Origin: Amycolatopsis sp. WQ 127309
GTDB lineage: Bacteria > Actinomycetota > Actinomycetes > Mycobacteriales > Pseudonocardiaceae
Direction of reading: 5' to 3'
Assembly: GCF_023023025.1 (NCBI RefSeq)
Contig: NZ_CP095481.1
Coordinates: 6,275,001 to 6,339,000, forward strand
DNA length: 64,000 bases
Part shown: piece after piece, positions 40,727 to 50,191 of the stretch
Numbering within the stretch: the stretch's first letter is position 1
Layout of the letters: each line of letters starts with the position of its first letter
Position numbers and translations under genes: made by a program
Notes under the pieces: model-generated
Seen by the model: only the letters and a program-made list of their open reading frames with translations
Database searches by the model: none
What the model was told of the DNA's origin: nothing

Positions 40727-42016
40727 CTACTTGACCAGGCGCTTGGCTTCGTCGATGGCTTTCGCCCACGCCTCGTCCGGCTGGAGCTTGCCTTGCTCGA
40801 CGGCGAGCAGCGCGTTGGTGAACCGGTCGCCGATGGCGACGTTCGCCGGGCCGAGGTACACCGGCTTCACGGCCTTCGCGCTGGCGCCGAAGATCTTCCC
40901 GACCGGCGCGCCGCCGAAGTAGGCGTTGGTCAGCCCCTGCACGACCGGGTCGTCGATGGCCTGCGGCGACGACGGGAAGTTGCCCTTGGCCTGGAACGCG
41001 CCGATCTGACCCTTGGCGCTGGTCAGGAACTTCACCAGCTCGACGGCCTGGTCCTGGTGCTTGCTCTGCTTCGGCACCGCGAGGAACGAGCCGCCACGCA
41101 CCGCGCCGTTGCCCGGCACCTTGGCGACGTCCCACTTGTCGGCGTTCTCCGGGCCGGCCTGCTTCTGGATGGTCGCCAGCATCCACGACGGGCACGCGAT
41201 GGTGGCGAACGTGCCCTTCTTGAACCCGGCGTTCCACTGCGGGCTGTACTGGTCGAGGTTGGCCGACAGGCCGCCCTGGATCATCCCGACGGTCTGGTCG
41301 TAGGCGCTGCGCACGGCGGGGTTGCTGTCCGCGACGAAATTGTTGGCCTTGTCGTAGTACGTGTGATCACCCTGCTGCATCAGGATGTTCTGGTACATGC
41401 CGCTGGAGGAGTCGTAGAACTTCGCGCCGGTGTTCGCGGTGAGAAAGCGCTTTCCTGTGGCCAGGTAGGCGTCCCAGGTCGGCCACAGAGCACCGACCTG
41501 CTCGCGGTCGGTGGGCAGCCCGGCTTTCTGGAACAGGTCCTTGCGGTAGCACATCCCCTGGGCGCCGATGTCGGTGCCGAGCCCGATCAGCGTCTTGCCG
41601 TCGGCGGTCAGGGCCTGGTTCCACTTCCAGTCCAGGTAGTCCGGCTTGAGGGAGTCCGCACCCTTGTCGAGGAGGTTGACGAACTTGTCCGGCTTCGCGA
41701 CGTACTGGCTGATGATGCCCTCTTCGAGCGCCACGACGTCGCCGGCGCCGGAGCCCGCGGTCATCCACTGCTGCAGCTTGGGCGAGTAGTCGCCCAGCTT
41801 CCCGATGTTCTCCTCCTTGATGGTGACACCGGGGTGGCTCGCCTCGTACTGCTTGTACAGGGCGTCGTAGCCGAACTGGCTGAACGTCTTCACCACGAGG
41901 GTGACCGGGCCGGACGCGCTCTGCTGATCGTCGCTCGCTCCGCCGCAGGCCGCGGCGGTGACGAGGGTGGCGGCCATGGCGGTGGCCAGCAGTGTTCGCC
42001 TGAGTCTGGCAGGCAT
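40727..42016 (-). CDS. ABC sugar transporter substrate-binding lipoprotein (cello-oligosaccharide type)
   Basis: The protein has 429 residues from the ATG at 42016 (GGAGG 4 nt upstream). Lipoprotein signal LRRTLLATAMAATLVTAAAC with Cys at about 24. Mature part: VTLVVKTFSQFGYDALYKQYEA and GGSFLAVPKQSKHQDQAVELVKFL. As first gene of the operon with two permeases and a GH1 beta-glucosidase, it most likely binds cellobiose or longer cellodextrins. A palindrome GAAAGCGCTTTC (41443-41454) inside the gene resembles the LacI operators. Confidence 0.87.
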   Translation of the reverse strand: MPARLRRTLLATAMAATLVTAAACGGASDDQQSASGPVTLVVKTFSQFGYDALYKQYEASHPGVTIKEENIGKLGDYSPKLQQWMTAGSGAGDVVALEEGIISQYVAKPDKFVNLLDKGADSLKPDYLDWKWNQALTADGKTLIGLGTDIGAQGMCYRKDLFQKAGLPTDREQVGALWPTWDAYLATGKRFLTANTGAKFYDSSSGMYQNILMQQGDHTYYDKANNFVADSNPAVRSAYDQTVGMIQGGLSANLDQYSPQWNAGFKKGTFATIACPSWMLATIQKQAGPENADKWDVAKVPGNGAVRGGSFLAVPKQSKHQDQAVELVKFLTSAKGQIGAFQAKGNFPSSPQAIDDPVVQGLTNAYFGGAPVGKIFGASAKAVKPVYLGPANVAIGDRFTNALLAVEQGKLQPDEAWAKAIDEAKRLVK

Positions 42017-42152
42017 GAAACCTCCACTTACGAGGCCGATTCCGGAACCGCTAACAGTCCGTACGGCCTTCATCACGACTTTGTGAAAACACCTTCACCT
42101 GCTGCGACGCTGCGGCTGTGCCGGTGAGACGCTGGCTGGCTTGCGCCAGAAT

Positions 42153-42166
42153 TGGAAGCGCTTACA
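42153..42166. promoter_or_regulatory. LacI-type operator TGGAAGCGCTTACA
   Basis: An imperfect 14-nt palindrome with the AAGCGCTT core in the divergent region (42017-42318) between the binding-protein gene and the GH9 cellulase gene. It is placed to control both directions. The rest of the roughly 300-nt region holds promoters but no gene that I can see. Confidence 0.65.
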
Positions 42167-42318
42167 GGACTGTAACCCGGAGTTGGCGCGGTTGTGAAGA
42201 GGCATCTGTCAAGACCCCGCGACGGTTGACACACCGGCCGCCCGGAGCGCACCATCCCGCATTGACGCTGTGGCGTGCCGGCTCCTCCGATCCCCGCTCG
42301 ATCCCCAGGAGAACCGGT

Positions 42319-44526
42319 ATGTCCGTAAGACCCAGGCTGCTCGCGGCCTGTTTGCCCGTCGTGCTCGTCGTGTCGCTGGCCCCGGCCGCACACGCCGACG
42401 CACCGTACGAACGCGTGCTCAACGGCACGTTCGACACCACCAAGGCCCCCTGGTGGAGCAGCGGGACCACACCGTCCCGAGTGGACGCCGGCCGCCTCTG
42501 CGCCGACGTCCCCGCCGGCACGGTCAACCCGTGGGACTCGATGCTCGGCGAGAACGACATCCCGCTCGAAGCGGGCCAGCCGTACACGCTGCGATTCACC
42601 GCGACGGCCACCGCCGACGTCACGATCCGCGCCGGCCTCGGCCTCGCGGTCGCCCCGAGCACGACGATGTTCTCGAAGACCGCCGCCGTCACGAGCACCC
42701 CGAAGACGTTCACCTTCACCGGCAACTCCAGCCTGTCCACCCTCCGCGGCCAGGTGAACTTCCAGTTCGGCGGCGCCACCAAGCCGTACACGTTCTGCGT
42801 CGACGACGTCTCGCTCACCGGCGGCGCCATCGCGCCGGGCGGCGGCAAGGACTACGGCTCACCCGTGCGGGTGAACCAGGTCGGCTACGCGACGACCGGG
42901 CCGAAGGAGGCGTCCATTGTGGATGCTTCGGCGAAGCCGGTGCCGTGGGAACTTCGCGACAGCGCGGGCAAAGTCGTGAAGAAGGGCCGGACCCAGGTGC
43001 GGGGCGACGACGCCGCGTCCGGCGACCACGTGCACATCGCGGACTTCGGCGACTACCGCAAGGAAGGGACCGGCTACACCCTCGCGGTCGGCACCGCCGT
43101 CAGCGCGCCGTTCGACATCGCGCGCAACCCGTACGACGGCCTGCGCAAGGACTCGCTGGAGTACTTCTACCTCGTCCGCAGCGGCACCCCGATCGACGCT
43201 GCCTACGCCGGTGACGCCTACGCGCGCCCGGCCGGGCACCTCGGCGTCGCGCCCAACAAGGGCGACACCTCCGTGCCCTGCCTGCCCGGCACCTGCGACT
43301 ACTCCCTCGACGTCAGCGGCGGCTGGTACGACGCCGGCGACCAGGGCAAGTACGTCGTCAACGGCGCGCTCGCCGCGTGGCAGCTCATGGACAGCTACGA
43401 GCGCTCGCTGTCCACAGGGGACTGGGCGAACCTGAAAGACGGCCTGCTGAAGGTGCCCGAAGCGGGCAACCGCGTCCCCGACGTGCTCGACGAGTCACGC
43501 TGGGAGGTCGAGTTCCTGCTGAAGATGCAGGTCCCGGCCGGGCAGCCCCTCGCGGGCATGGCCCACCACAAGATCCACGACCTCGCCTGGACCGCGCTGC
43601 CGACCCAGCCCCAAGCCGACGCGCAGCCGCGTTACCTCCACCCGCCGTCCACCGCGGCGACGCTCAACCTGGCCGCCGCGGCCGCCCAGTGCGCCCGCGT
43701 CTGGCAGCCCTACGACCGCGCGTTCGCGGCGAAGTGCCTGGCCGCGGCCAAGACGGCGTGGCAGGCCGCGCTCGCCCACCCGGCGATCTACGCGCCCGAC
43801 GAGGACAGCGTCGGCGGCGGGGCGTACGACGACACGAACGTCACCGACGAGTTCTCCTGGGCCGCGACGGAGCTGTACGCCACGACCGGCGACCGGACCT
43901 ACCTGAAGTCCATGACCGGCCGGATCACCGCCGACGGGTTCTCGTGGCGCGACACCGGCGCGTTGACCGACCTCACGATCGCCCGCCTCCCGTGGCGCTT
44001 CCCCCTGGATCGCGTCCTGGGTGCCCGGCAGCGGGTGCTGAACGTCGCCGACCAGTACGTCCGCAACGTCGACTCGCAGGGTTACCCGAACCCGTTCAAG
44101 GACGCGGCCTACCCGTGGGGCTCGACCAGCTCCACCACCAACAACGCCTTGGTGATCGCGACGGCGTACGACCTGACGCACCGTCAGGGGTACCGCGACG
44201 CCGTCCTCGAGTCGATGGACTACCTGCTCGGCCGCAACGGGCTGAACCAGTCGTTCGTCACCGGCTATGGCGAGCGGGCCAGCACCAACGAACACGGCCG
44301 GATCTGGGCCCACCAGCTCGACCCGAAGCTGCCGGCCCCGCCGCCGGGCTCGCTGGCCGGCGGCCCGAACAGCGGGCTGCAGGACCCGGTCGCCCAGCAG
44401 AACCTGCCCGGCTGCGCGCCCGCGAAGTGCTACATCGACGACATCTTCTCGTACTCCACGAACGAGACGGCGATCAACTGGAACTCGTCACTCGCCTGGA
44501 TCGCGGCGTTCGCCGCCGGTAAGTAA
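42319..44526 (+). CDS. Secreted GH9 endoglucanase with N-terminal carbohydrate-binding module
   Basis: 735 residues. Signal peptide about 1-27 (LLAACLPVVLVVSLAPAAHADA). CBM4/9-like module at about 28-168 (ERVLNGTFDTTKAPWW ... TFCVDDVSLTGG), Ig-like N-terminal cellulase domain about 180-268 (VRVNQVGYATTGPKEA). GH9 catalytic domain from about 275 with the base in DAGD (338-341) and the acid Glu716 in NETAINWN. It hydrolyses cellulose outside the cell. AGGAG precedes the ATG by 6 nt. A GH6 gene follows 26 nt downstream. Confidence 0.92.
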   Translation: MSVRPRLLAACLPVVLVVSLAPAAHADAPYERVLNGTFDTTKAPWWSSGTTPSRVDAGRLCADVPAGTVNPWDSMLGENDIPLEAGQPYTLRFTATATADVTIRAGLGLAVAPSTTMFSKTAAVTSTPKTFTFTGNSSLSTLRGQVNFQFGGATKPYTFCVDDVSLTGGAIAPGGGKDYGSPVRVNQVGYATTGPKEASIVDASAKPVPWELRDSAGKVVKKGRTQVRGDDAASGDHVHIADFGDYRKEGTGYTLAVGTAVSAPFDIARNPYDGLRKDSLEYFYLVRSGTPIDAAYAGDAYARPAGHLGVAPNKGDTSVPCLPGTCDYSLDVSGGWYDAGDQGKYVVNGALAAWQLMDSYERSLSTGDWANLKDGLLKVPEAGNRVPDVLDESRWEVEFLLKMQVPAGQPLAGMAHHKIHDLAWTALPTQPQADAQPRYLHPPSTAATLNLAAAAAQCARVWQPYDRAFAAKCLAAAKTAWQAALAHPAIYAPDEDSVGGGAYDDTNVTDEFSWAATELYATTGDRTYLKSMTGRITADGFSWRDTGALTDLTIARLPWRFPLDRVLGARQRVLNVADQYVRNVDSQGYPNPFKDAAYPWGSTSSTTNNALVIATAYDLTHRQGYRDAVLESMDYLLGRNGLNQSFVTGYGERASTNEHGRIWAHQLDPKLPAPPPGSLAGGPNSGLQDPVAQQNLPGCAPAKCYIDDIFSYSTNETAINWNSSLAWIAAFAAGK

Positions 44527-44552
44527 ACCCATCGAAAACAAGGAGGTCCACA

Positions 44553-45494
44553 ATGCGGTGGACAGCCCGCGTCATCGCGGTGTCGGCGCTCTTGCTCGTC
44601 GGCACCGCGGTGCCCGCGAACGCCGCCAGTCCGCTCGACCTGACCAGTGGCTTCTACGTCAACACGGGTTCGGCGCCCGCCCAGTGGGTGGCGTCGCACT
44701 CGAGTGACTCGCGAGCCTCGAAGATCAACGCGTCGATCGCGTCGAAGCCGATCGCGAAGTGGTTCGGCAACGACAGCGCCATCGGCACGTCGGTGGCGAG
44801 TTACGTCAGCGCCGCCGACAGCCACGACAAGCTGCCGGTGCTGGTGGCGTACAACCTGCCCGGCCGTGACGCGTGTGGCGGCGAATCCGGCGGGGGAGCC
44901 GGGAGTCTCGGCGCGTACAAGACGTGGATCTCGAGCTTCGCGGCCGGTGTCGGGACCCACCCGGCGGTCGTGGTCATCGAGCCGGACGCCCTCGGTGACT
45001 TCGACTGCATGAGCAGCGCGCAGATCGCCGACCGGAACACGATGCTCACGTACGCGACGCAGATGTTCAAGCAGAAGGCGCCGAACACCTACGCCTACCT
45101 CGACGGCGGCAACGCCGGCTGGGTGGCGGCGGCGACCATGGCGAGCCGCCTGAAGGCCGCCGGGGTGGCCAACGTCCGCGGCTTCTCGGTGAACGTGTCG
45201 AACTACTACACGACCAGCCAGTCGATCAGTTACGCCAACTCCGTGAAGTCGGGGGTGGGCGGCAGCGCGCAGTTCGTCATCGACACCAGCCGCAACGCCA
45301 ACGGCTCCAACGGGAACTGGTGCAACCCGGCCGGGCGCAAGCTCGGCGTCACCGCCCAGGCCGGCGGCGGCGCGGAGATGCTCCTGTGGGTGAAGACGCC
45401 CGGTGTTTCCGACGGCCAGTGCGGCATCGCGCCGACGGTGCCGGCGGGGACGTTCAGCCCGGACATCGCCGTCCGGCTGATCGACGGGACGTGA
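44553..45494 (+). CDS. Secreted GH6 cellulase
   Basis: 313 residues, catalytic domain only. Signal peptide about 1-24 (VIAVSALLLVGTAVPANA). GH6 features are VLVAYNLPGRDACGGESGGGAG and VVIEPDALGDFDCMS with catalytic Asp145; SVNVSNYYTT and GTFSPDIAVRLIDG close the barrel. Length fits endoglucanase-type GH6 proteins. AAGGAGG lies 6 nt before the ATG. Working with GH9, it would release cellobiose for the importer on the opposite strand. Confidence 0.92.
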   Translation: MRWTARVIAVSALLLVGTAVPANAASPLDLTSGFYVNTGSAPAQWVASHSSDSRASKINASIASKPIAKWFGNDSAIGTSVASYVSAADSHDKLPVLVAYNLPGRDACGGESGGGAGSLGAYKTWISSFAAGVGTHPAVVVIEPDALGDFDCMSSAQIADRNTMLTYATQMFKQKAPNTYAYLDGGNAGWVAAATMASRLKAAGVANVRGFSVNVSNYYTTSQSISYANSVKSGVGGSAQFVIDTSRNANGSNGNWCNPAGRKLGVTAQAGGGAEMLLWVKTPGVSDGQCGIAPTVPAGTFSPDIAVRLIDGT

Positions 45495-45513
45495 AACGCT
45501 TGACACACAACAC

Positions 45514-45527
45514 TGTAAGCGCTTACA
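45514..45527. promoter_or_regulatory. LacI-type operator TGTAAGCGCTTACA
   Basis: Perfect 14-nt palindrome 28 nt before the isomerase gene. Shares the AAGCGCTT core with the site at 42153. It could be read by the window's LacI protein or by another paralogue. Confidence 0.7.
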
Positions 45528-45554
45528 AAGGAGGCTGAGCGAAGGAGGTCGTCG

Positions 45555-46328
45555 ATGGGCTGGCGGTTCGCCGTGAGCACGCTGGGCATGCCGGGCATCC
45601 CGGTGCGCGAGGCCGCGAGTACGGCGTCGGCACACGGGTGCGAAGGTCTGGAGCTGCGGGTGCACGCGAGCGAGGAAGTCCACTTGGGACTGCCGGGCCG
45701 GGCCGTCGACGACCTCCGTTCTCTTCTCTCCGGTCAAGGGCTCGCCGTCGCGTGCCTGGCCGGGTACGCGAAGGTCTGCCGCCCCGGCCCCGACGGGCCG
45801 GTGGTCGGCGAGCTGCGCGCGCTGATCGAGCTGGCGCACCGGATCGGCGCGCCGGCCGTGCGCGTCTTCCCGGGCGGCGACGGCGACGCGCGGTCCCGGA
45901 TCGAAGCCGTCCTCGACGACCTGCGTGACTCCGGGGTGCGCCTGCTGCTCGAAACGCACGACTCGCGTCCCACCGGCGCCGCGGCCCTGGCGGTCGTCGA
46001 GCCGTTCGGCGACCCGGACCTGGTCGCCGTCCTGTGGGACGCGGTGCACCCGTGGCGCGCCGGCGAGGAACCGGCCGTCACCCGCGAGGTGCTGGGCCGC
46101 TACCTCGGCTACTTCCAGGTCAAGGACGCCGTGGGCCGCGACGACCCGACCCCGGTGCCGCCGGGCGACGGCGCGATCCCGCTCTCCGAGTGCGGCGAAC
46201 TCCTGCGTTCGTGGTCGGGCTGGATCTCCCTGGAGTGGGAGAAGGCCTGGTACCCGGCGCTCGCGCCGATCGACGTCCCCCTGCGCGCGGCCGCGGCCTG
46301 GTTCCGCCGGTACACGCTCCCCGAATGA
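45555..46328 (+). CDS. Sugar phosphate isomerase/epimerase (xylose isomerase-like TIM barrel)
   Basis: 257 residues. AP endonuclease-2/IolE-type TIM barrel: FAVSTLGMPGIPVREAASTA, GCEGLELRVHASEEV, VRLLLETHDSRPTGAAAL with a metal-binding Glu, and VLWDAVHPWRAGEE with Asp and His. AAGGAGG lies 6 nt before the ATG. It is 10 nt upstream of a Gfo/Idh dehydrogenase and follows a LacI-type operator. The pair probably converts a sugar or inositol-like compound; substrate unknown. Confidence 0.8.
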   Translation: MGWRFAVSTLGMPGIPVREAASTASAHGCEGLELRVHASEEVHLGLPGRAVDDLRSLLSGQGLAVACLAGYAKVCRPGPDGPVVGELRALIELAHRIGAPAVRVFPGGDGDARSRIEAVLDDLRDSGVRLLLETHDSRPTGAAALAVVEPFGDPDLVAVLWDAVHPWRAGEEPAVTREVLGRYLGYFQVKDAVGRDDPTPVPPGDGAIPLSECGELLRSWSGWISLEWEKAWYPALAPIDVPLRAAAAWFRRYTLPE

Positions 46329-46338
46329 CGAGGTGGAA

Positions 46339-47490
46339 ATGACGAAACACAGCCTGGGCGTCGTGCTCAACGGCGTCACCGGCCGGATGGGCTACCGCCA
46401 GCACCTGGTGCGCTCGGTCCTGGCGATCCGCGAGCAGGGCGGCGTCCTGCTCGCCGACGGCTCCCGCGTGCAGCTCGAACCGCTGCTCGTCGGCCGCAGC
46501 GACGACAAGCTGTCCGAGATCGCGAGCCGGCACGGCCTGACCCGCTGGACGACCGACCTCGACACCGCCCTCGCCGACAAGGACTTCCCGCTGTACTTCG
46601 ACGCGCAGCTGACGTCGGTCCGCGAGAAGTCGATCAGCCGGGCGATCGACGCCGGCAAGCACATCTACACCGAGAAGCCCCTGGCGGAATCCGTCGAGGG
46701 CGCGTTGACGCTCGCCCGGCAGGCGGCCGCGGCGGGCGTGAAGAACGGCGTCGTGCACGACAAGCTGTACCTGCCCGGCCTGCGCAAGCTCGCGCGGCTG
46801 GTGGACAGCGGGTTCTTCGGGCGGATCCTGTCCGTGCGCGGGGAGTTCGGCTACTGGGTCTTCGAAGGCGACTGGCAGAGCGCGCAGCGGCCGAGCTGGA
46901 ACTACCGGGCCGAGGACGGCGGCGGCATCGTCGTGGACATGTTCTGCCACTGGAACTACGTGCTGGAGAACCTGTTCGGCGCGGTCCGCGCGGTGACCGC
47001 GCGCGCCGTGACCCACATCCCGTCCCGGGTGGACGAGCAGGGCACCACCTACGACGCGACGGCCGACGACGCCGCGTACGCGATCTTCGAGCTGGACGGC
47101 GGGATCGTCGCGCAGCTGAACTCGTCGTGGTGCGTGCGCGTGCACCGCGACGAGCTGGTCGAGTTCCAGGTGGACGGCACGCGGGGGAGCGCGGTGGCCG
47201 GCCTGCACAAGTGCGTCGTCCAGCCGCGCGAGGTGACGCCGAAGCCGGTGTGGGACCCGGACCTGCCGGAGACGCGGGACTACCGCGCGCAGTGGCAGGA
47301 GGTGCCGGACAACGCCGAGTTCGGCAACGGCTTCAAGGCGCAGTGGGAGCAGTTCGTCCGCCACGTCGTCGCGGACGAGCCCCACCCGTACGACTTCCTG
47401 GCCGGCGCGCGCGGCATTCACCTGGCCGAGGCGGGGCTGACGTCGTCGCGTACTGGTCGCCGGGTGGAGCTGGCGGCGCTGAAGGCGTGA
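46339..47490 (+). CDS. Gfo/Idh/MocA family oxidoreductase
   Basis: The protein has 383 residues. N-terminal Rossmann fold in a long variant (LGVVLNGVTGRMGYRQHLVRSV), catalytic motif EKPLAES (about 110-116), and a C-terminal beta domain with GGGIVVDMFCHWNYVLENLFG. It oxidises or reduces a cyclic polyol or sugar with NAD(P). It forms an operon with the isomerase and ends at a strong terminator. Confidence 0.83.
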   Translation: MTKHSLGVVLNGVTGRMGYRQHLVRSVLAIREQGGVLLADGSRVQLEPLLVGRSDDKLSEIASRHGLTRWTTDLDTALADKDFPLYFDAQLTSVREKSISRAIDAGKHIYTEKPLAESVEGALTLARQAAAAGVKNGVVHDKLYLPGLRKLARLVDSGFFGRILSVRGEFGYWVFEGDWQSAQRPSWNYRAEDGGGIVVDMFCHWNYVLENLFGAVRAVTARAVTHIPSRVDEQGTTYDATADDAAYAIFELDGGIVAQLNSSWCVRVHRDELVEFQVDGTRGSAVAGLHKCVVQPREVTPKPVWDPDLPETRDYRAQWQEVPDNAEFGNGFKAQWEQFVRHVVADEPHPYDFLAGARGIHLAEAGLTSSRTGRRVELAALKA

Positions 47491-47497
47491 AACGACA

Positions 47498-47530
47498 CCG
47501 AGCCCGGCAGCGTGTCGCTGCCGGGCTCGG
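47498..47530. terminator. Intrinsic terminator between convergent genes
   Basis: CCGAGCCCGGCAGCG (47498-47512) pairs perfectly with CGCTGCCGGGCTCGG (47516-47530): 15 bp, 3-nt loop. No U-run, as common in actinomycetes. It serves the Gfo/Idh gene and the opposing lipoprotein gene. Confidence 0.7.
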
Positions 47531-47542
47531 GGGTCGGTCGGG

Positions 47543-48286
47543 TCAGGCGCCCGGGCCGGAGTAGATCTCGGAGGCCTTCGGCGCGGTGACCGTCGTCGGC
47601 TTGTCCCAGTCGCTGAACTCCATCGTGCCGCTCTTCGGTTCCTGCATGCGCAGCAGGTAGTGCGGCTCGGCGGCGGCCACCGTCGCGGTGCCGTCGGAGC
47701 TGGTGAAGTTCAGGGCCGGGACGCCGCCCGCGGTCGTCTGCTCGCCGCCGGAGAAGGTCGCCGAGTCGATCTCGCCGATGGTGTTGTCGGTGAAGGTCTT
47801 GTAGTCGAGGAACTGCTTGAACGCCTCGCCCATGCCGGCGCCGATCTGGGACGTCGAGGGCACCCACTTGTCCTTGAGCGGCTTGCTCAGCGACGCCGGG
47901 ATCCCGGCCTCCTTGATCAGCGACTCGCTGAACCGGAAGTAGTACTTGTCCCCGACGCGCAGCACCGGGACCTCGAGGCCGTCCTTCACGATGGTGCCGC
48001 TCGCGCTGTCCGGGTTGAGCTGCAGGTCCAGGTTGATGTTCCCGCCCTCGGAGACGGTGCCCCGGACGTGCACGGCCTTGGCCTGCTTCGCGGCGGCGAC
48101 CACGGCGGTCCCGGCCTGCTTGGCGTCGAGCGACGCGGCCTTGGCCTCGGCGGAGGTGGACGCGGCGGCGGGAGCGGCGGACGCGCCGGCCGGCTCGGCG
48201 GTCCCGGAGGTGCTGGAGCACCCGGTGGAGATCAGGGCGGCGACGGCCCCGGTGGCGATGAGCGCTCCCAGGCGGAGTCGAGACAT
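47543..48286 (-). CDS. LppX/LprG-like lipoprotein
   Basis: The protein has 247 residues from the ATG at 48286. Lipoprotein signal LGALIATGAVAALISTGCSS with Cys at about 21, then an alanine-rich linker. The folded part (VRGTVSEGGNINLDLQLNP, GLEVPVLRVGDKYYFRFSES) looks like the LppX_LprAFG lipid-carrier or DUF-type half-barrel. It is probably anchored outside the membrane. Role here unknown. Confidence 0.72.
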   Translation of the reverse strand: MSRLRLGALIATGAVAALISTGCSSTSGTAEPAGASAAPAAASTSAEAKAASLDAKQAGTAVVAAAKQAKAVHVRGTVSEGGNINLDLQLNPDSASGTIVKDGLEVPVLRVGDKYYFRFSESLIKEAGIPASLSKPLKDKWVPSTSQIGAGMGEAFKQFLDYKTFTDNTIGEIDSATFSGGEQTTAGGVPALNFTSSDGTATVAAAEPHYLLRMQEPKSGTMEFSDWDKPTTVTAPKASEIYSGPGA

Positions 48287-48519
48287 GAGCGATGGGTCCC
48301 CTCGTGAAGGTCCGGGCGTCCCGGACACGAACGGACTATCGACCAAGCGGGTGATCCGTTACGCCCTGTTGGAGGAGATCACCTTCATCGCCCGAAAGGT
48401 GCGGTATCGACGTCTTCGACGTAGCCGCGTGCTCACCTTCCGCAATGTCTCCCGAGGTGTCACAAACTCCGGTCCGGCGGCATCTCGAGGTCGATCACCG
48501 AGACCTCAAGGAGAACCCC

Positions 48520-48906
48520 GTGAACCTCGCACTGTGGATCGTCGCCGGGCTGCTCGCCGTCGTCGCGCTGACCGGTGGGATCAGCAAGACCTTCGTGGCC
48601 AAGGAGAAACTGGCCGGGATCCCCGGCGGGCAGTGGACCGGGGACTTCGGTGCCGGCTTCGTGAAGACCCTCGGGGTCCTCGAGCTCCTGGCCGCGATCG
48701 GCCTGGTTCTGCCCGCTCTCACCGGCGTCGCGCCGGTGCTCGTGCCGGTCACCGCCGCCTGCTGGGTGGTGCTGATGATCGGCGCGATGATCACCCACCT
48801 CCGCCACGACGGTGCCAGCCGGTTCGTGGCGCTGAACCTGACCTACCTCGCGCTCGCGGCGTTCCTGGCGTGGGGCCGGTTCGGTCCCGCGCCGTTCACC
48901 GCCTGA
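48520..48906 (+). CDS. DoxX-like membrane protein
   Basis: 128 residues from GTG 48520 with AAGGAG 7 nt upstream. Four membrane helices: LALWIVAGLLAVVALTGGIS, a helix around LGVLELLAAIGLVLPAL, VLVPVTAACWVVLMIGAMI and LNLTYLALAAFLAWG. Matches the DoxX/DoxX-like 2 family. Function poorly defined. It is convergent with the carbonic anhydrase gene. Confidence 0.78.
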   Translation: MNLALWIVAGLLAVVALTGGISKTFVAKEKLAGIPGGQWTGDFGAGFVKTLGVLELLAAIGLVLPALTGVAPVLVPVTAACWVVLMIGAMITHLRHDGASRFVALNLTYLALAAFLAWGRFGPAPFTA

Positions 48907-48912
48907 ACGCCG

Positions 48913-49401
48913 TCAGGCGACCTCGTTCAGCTTCCCGGTCGCGACGTCGAAGACGAACCCGCGCACCGAGTCCTTCTTGGGGATGTACGGGCTGTTCTTG
49001 ATCCGCGCGATCGACTGGCGGACGTCGGTGTCGGGGTCGGTGAAGGCCTCGGCGGCCCACGCGGGCTTGACGCCGACGTCCTCCTGGATCGACTTCTTGA
49101 AGTCGTCGTCGGTGAAGGTCAGCATCCCGCAGTCGGTGTGGTGGATGAGGATGATCTCCTCGGTGCCGAGCAGCCGCTGGCTGATGGCCAGCGACCGGAT
49201 CTCGTCCTCGGTGACGACGCCGCCGGCGTTGCGGATGACGTGGGCTTCGCCTTCGTTGAGGCCGAGGACGCCGTAGACGTTGATGCGGGCGTCCATGCAG
49301 GCCAGGACGGCAACGTGCTTGGCGGGCGGCAGCGGCAGCGGCCCGGAGAACTGCGCGGCGTACTCGGCGTTGTTGGCCAGGAGGTCGTCGGTGACCGACA
49401 T
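48913..49401 (-). CDS. Beta-class carbonic anhydrase
   Basis: The protein has 162 residues from the ATG at 49401 (GGAAGGA upstream). Zinc ligands Cys35 and catalytic Asp37 in ACMDARINVYG, then His88 and Cys91 in LIHHTDCGM. It interconverts CO2 and bicarbonate in the cytoplasm. Length fits short actinobacterial beta-CAs. Confidence 0.92.
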   Translation of the reverse strand: MSVTDDLLANNAEYAAQFSGPLPLPPAKHVAVLACMDARINVYGVLGLNEGEAHVIRNAGGVVTEDEIRSLAISQRLLGTEEIILIHHTDCGMLTFTDDDFKKSIQEDVGVKPAWAAEAFTDPDTDVRQSIARIKNSPYIPKKDSVRGFVFDVATGKLNEVA

Positions 49402-49759
49402 GGTGGTCCTTCCGCGGTAGTAGTGGCTCGGCCGAGTGGACCCTTCCATGCAGCCATGCGCAACCGTGCCCATGACCTGGGACCGGACTGGCCCGAACGG
49501 GTGCCGCACCCATCCGCGCGGGCCGCCGCGCCGAACGCGCGTGTCCGTCCACTCCGGACGCGGTCTGCGCCGAACGGGGCATAACGCCTCGCCGTCGCAG
49601 ATCGTATGACCCCGGTGGCCTGCGACGACGTGCTCCGACCCGTCGAAAGTCGCTGCCGCACAAGAGAAAGCCCGGCCTGACCTCCGGTGGCCCGCGGACG
49701 GCGTCCTCCCCGCTCCCTGCCGTCCGCGCGGATCCCTTCGCCGACGAGGAGATGCCGAG
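49402..49759. other. Intergenic region, no gene seen
   Basis: Upstream region of the carbonic anhydrase gene. I see no convincing coding sequence, repeat or RNA in it. Confidence 0.4.
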
Positions 49760-50191
49760 ATGGAGATCCGCCGGGTGCAGGCCGGCCGCGCGGCGCCCCG
49801 GGCCGCCGCGCAGAAGCACACCTTCTGGGGGCCGGAACCCCAGCTCGCGCCGGCGCCACGGCCTGGTCGTGACCCAGAGCGTCACGCCGAGTCCGCGGAT
49901 CTCCAACTCATCGGACGTCCAGAGCGGGCTCGACGAGGGCTGGGACATCTTCGAGCTCTACTCGACGCGCAACCCCGCGACCGGCAACGCCTACTACTGC
50001 GCGGACGCGCGGGGCGCGGTGTTCGAGTCGGGCTCGCTGCGGCTGCGTGCCCACCGGGCAGTGGGTGGCGGCGTCGGCGACGAACTCGCCGCCGCGGCCC
50101 ACCGCGAACCCGCGGCCCGCCGACTACGACTGCTCGACGCTGCGGTTCGAGGTGCCGTCGCCGAGCAGCACCTGGCGCGTGACCGTCTGAG
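49760..50191 (+). pseudogene. Possible broken gene, unknown product
   Basis: Protein-like stretches appear in different frames of the plus strand: VTQSVTPSPRISNSSDVQSG, DIFELYSTRNPATGNAYYC, then after a frame change CVPTGQWVAA, DYDCSTLRFEVPSPSSTWRV, ending at TGA 50189-50191. Joined, they could be the C-terminal part of a small secreted-type protein, but no family is recognised. It overlaps the extended 3' end of the LysR pseudogene. Confidence 0.25.

Noticed and set aside
41443..41454. GAAAGCGCTTTC as a main LacI operator
   Set aside because: Good palindrome, but deep inside the binding-protein gene. At most an auxiliary site, so not listed as a separate operator.
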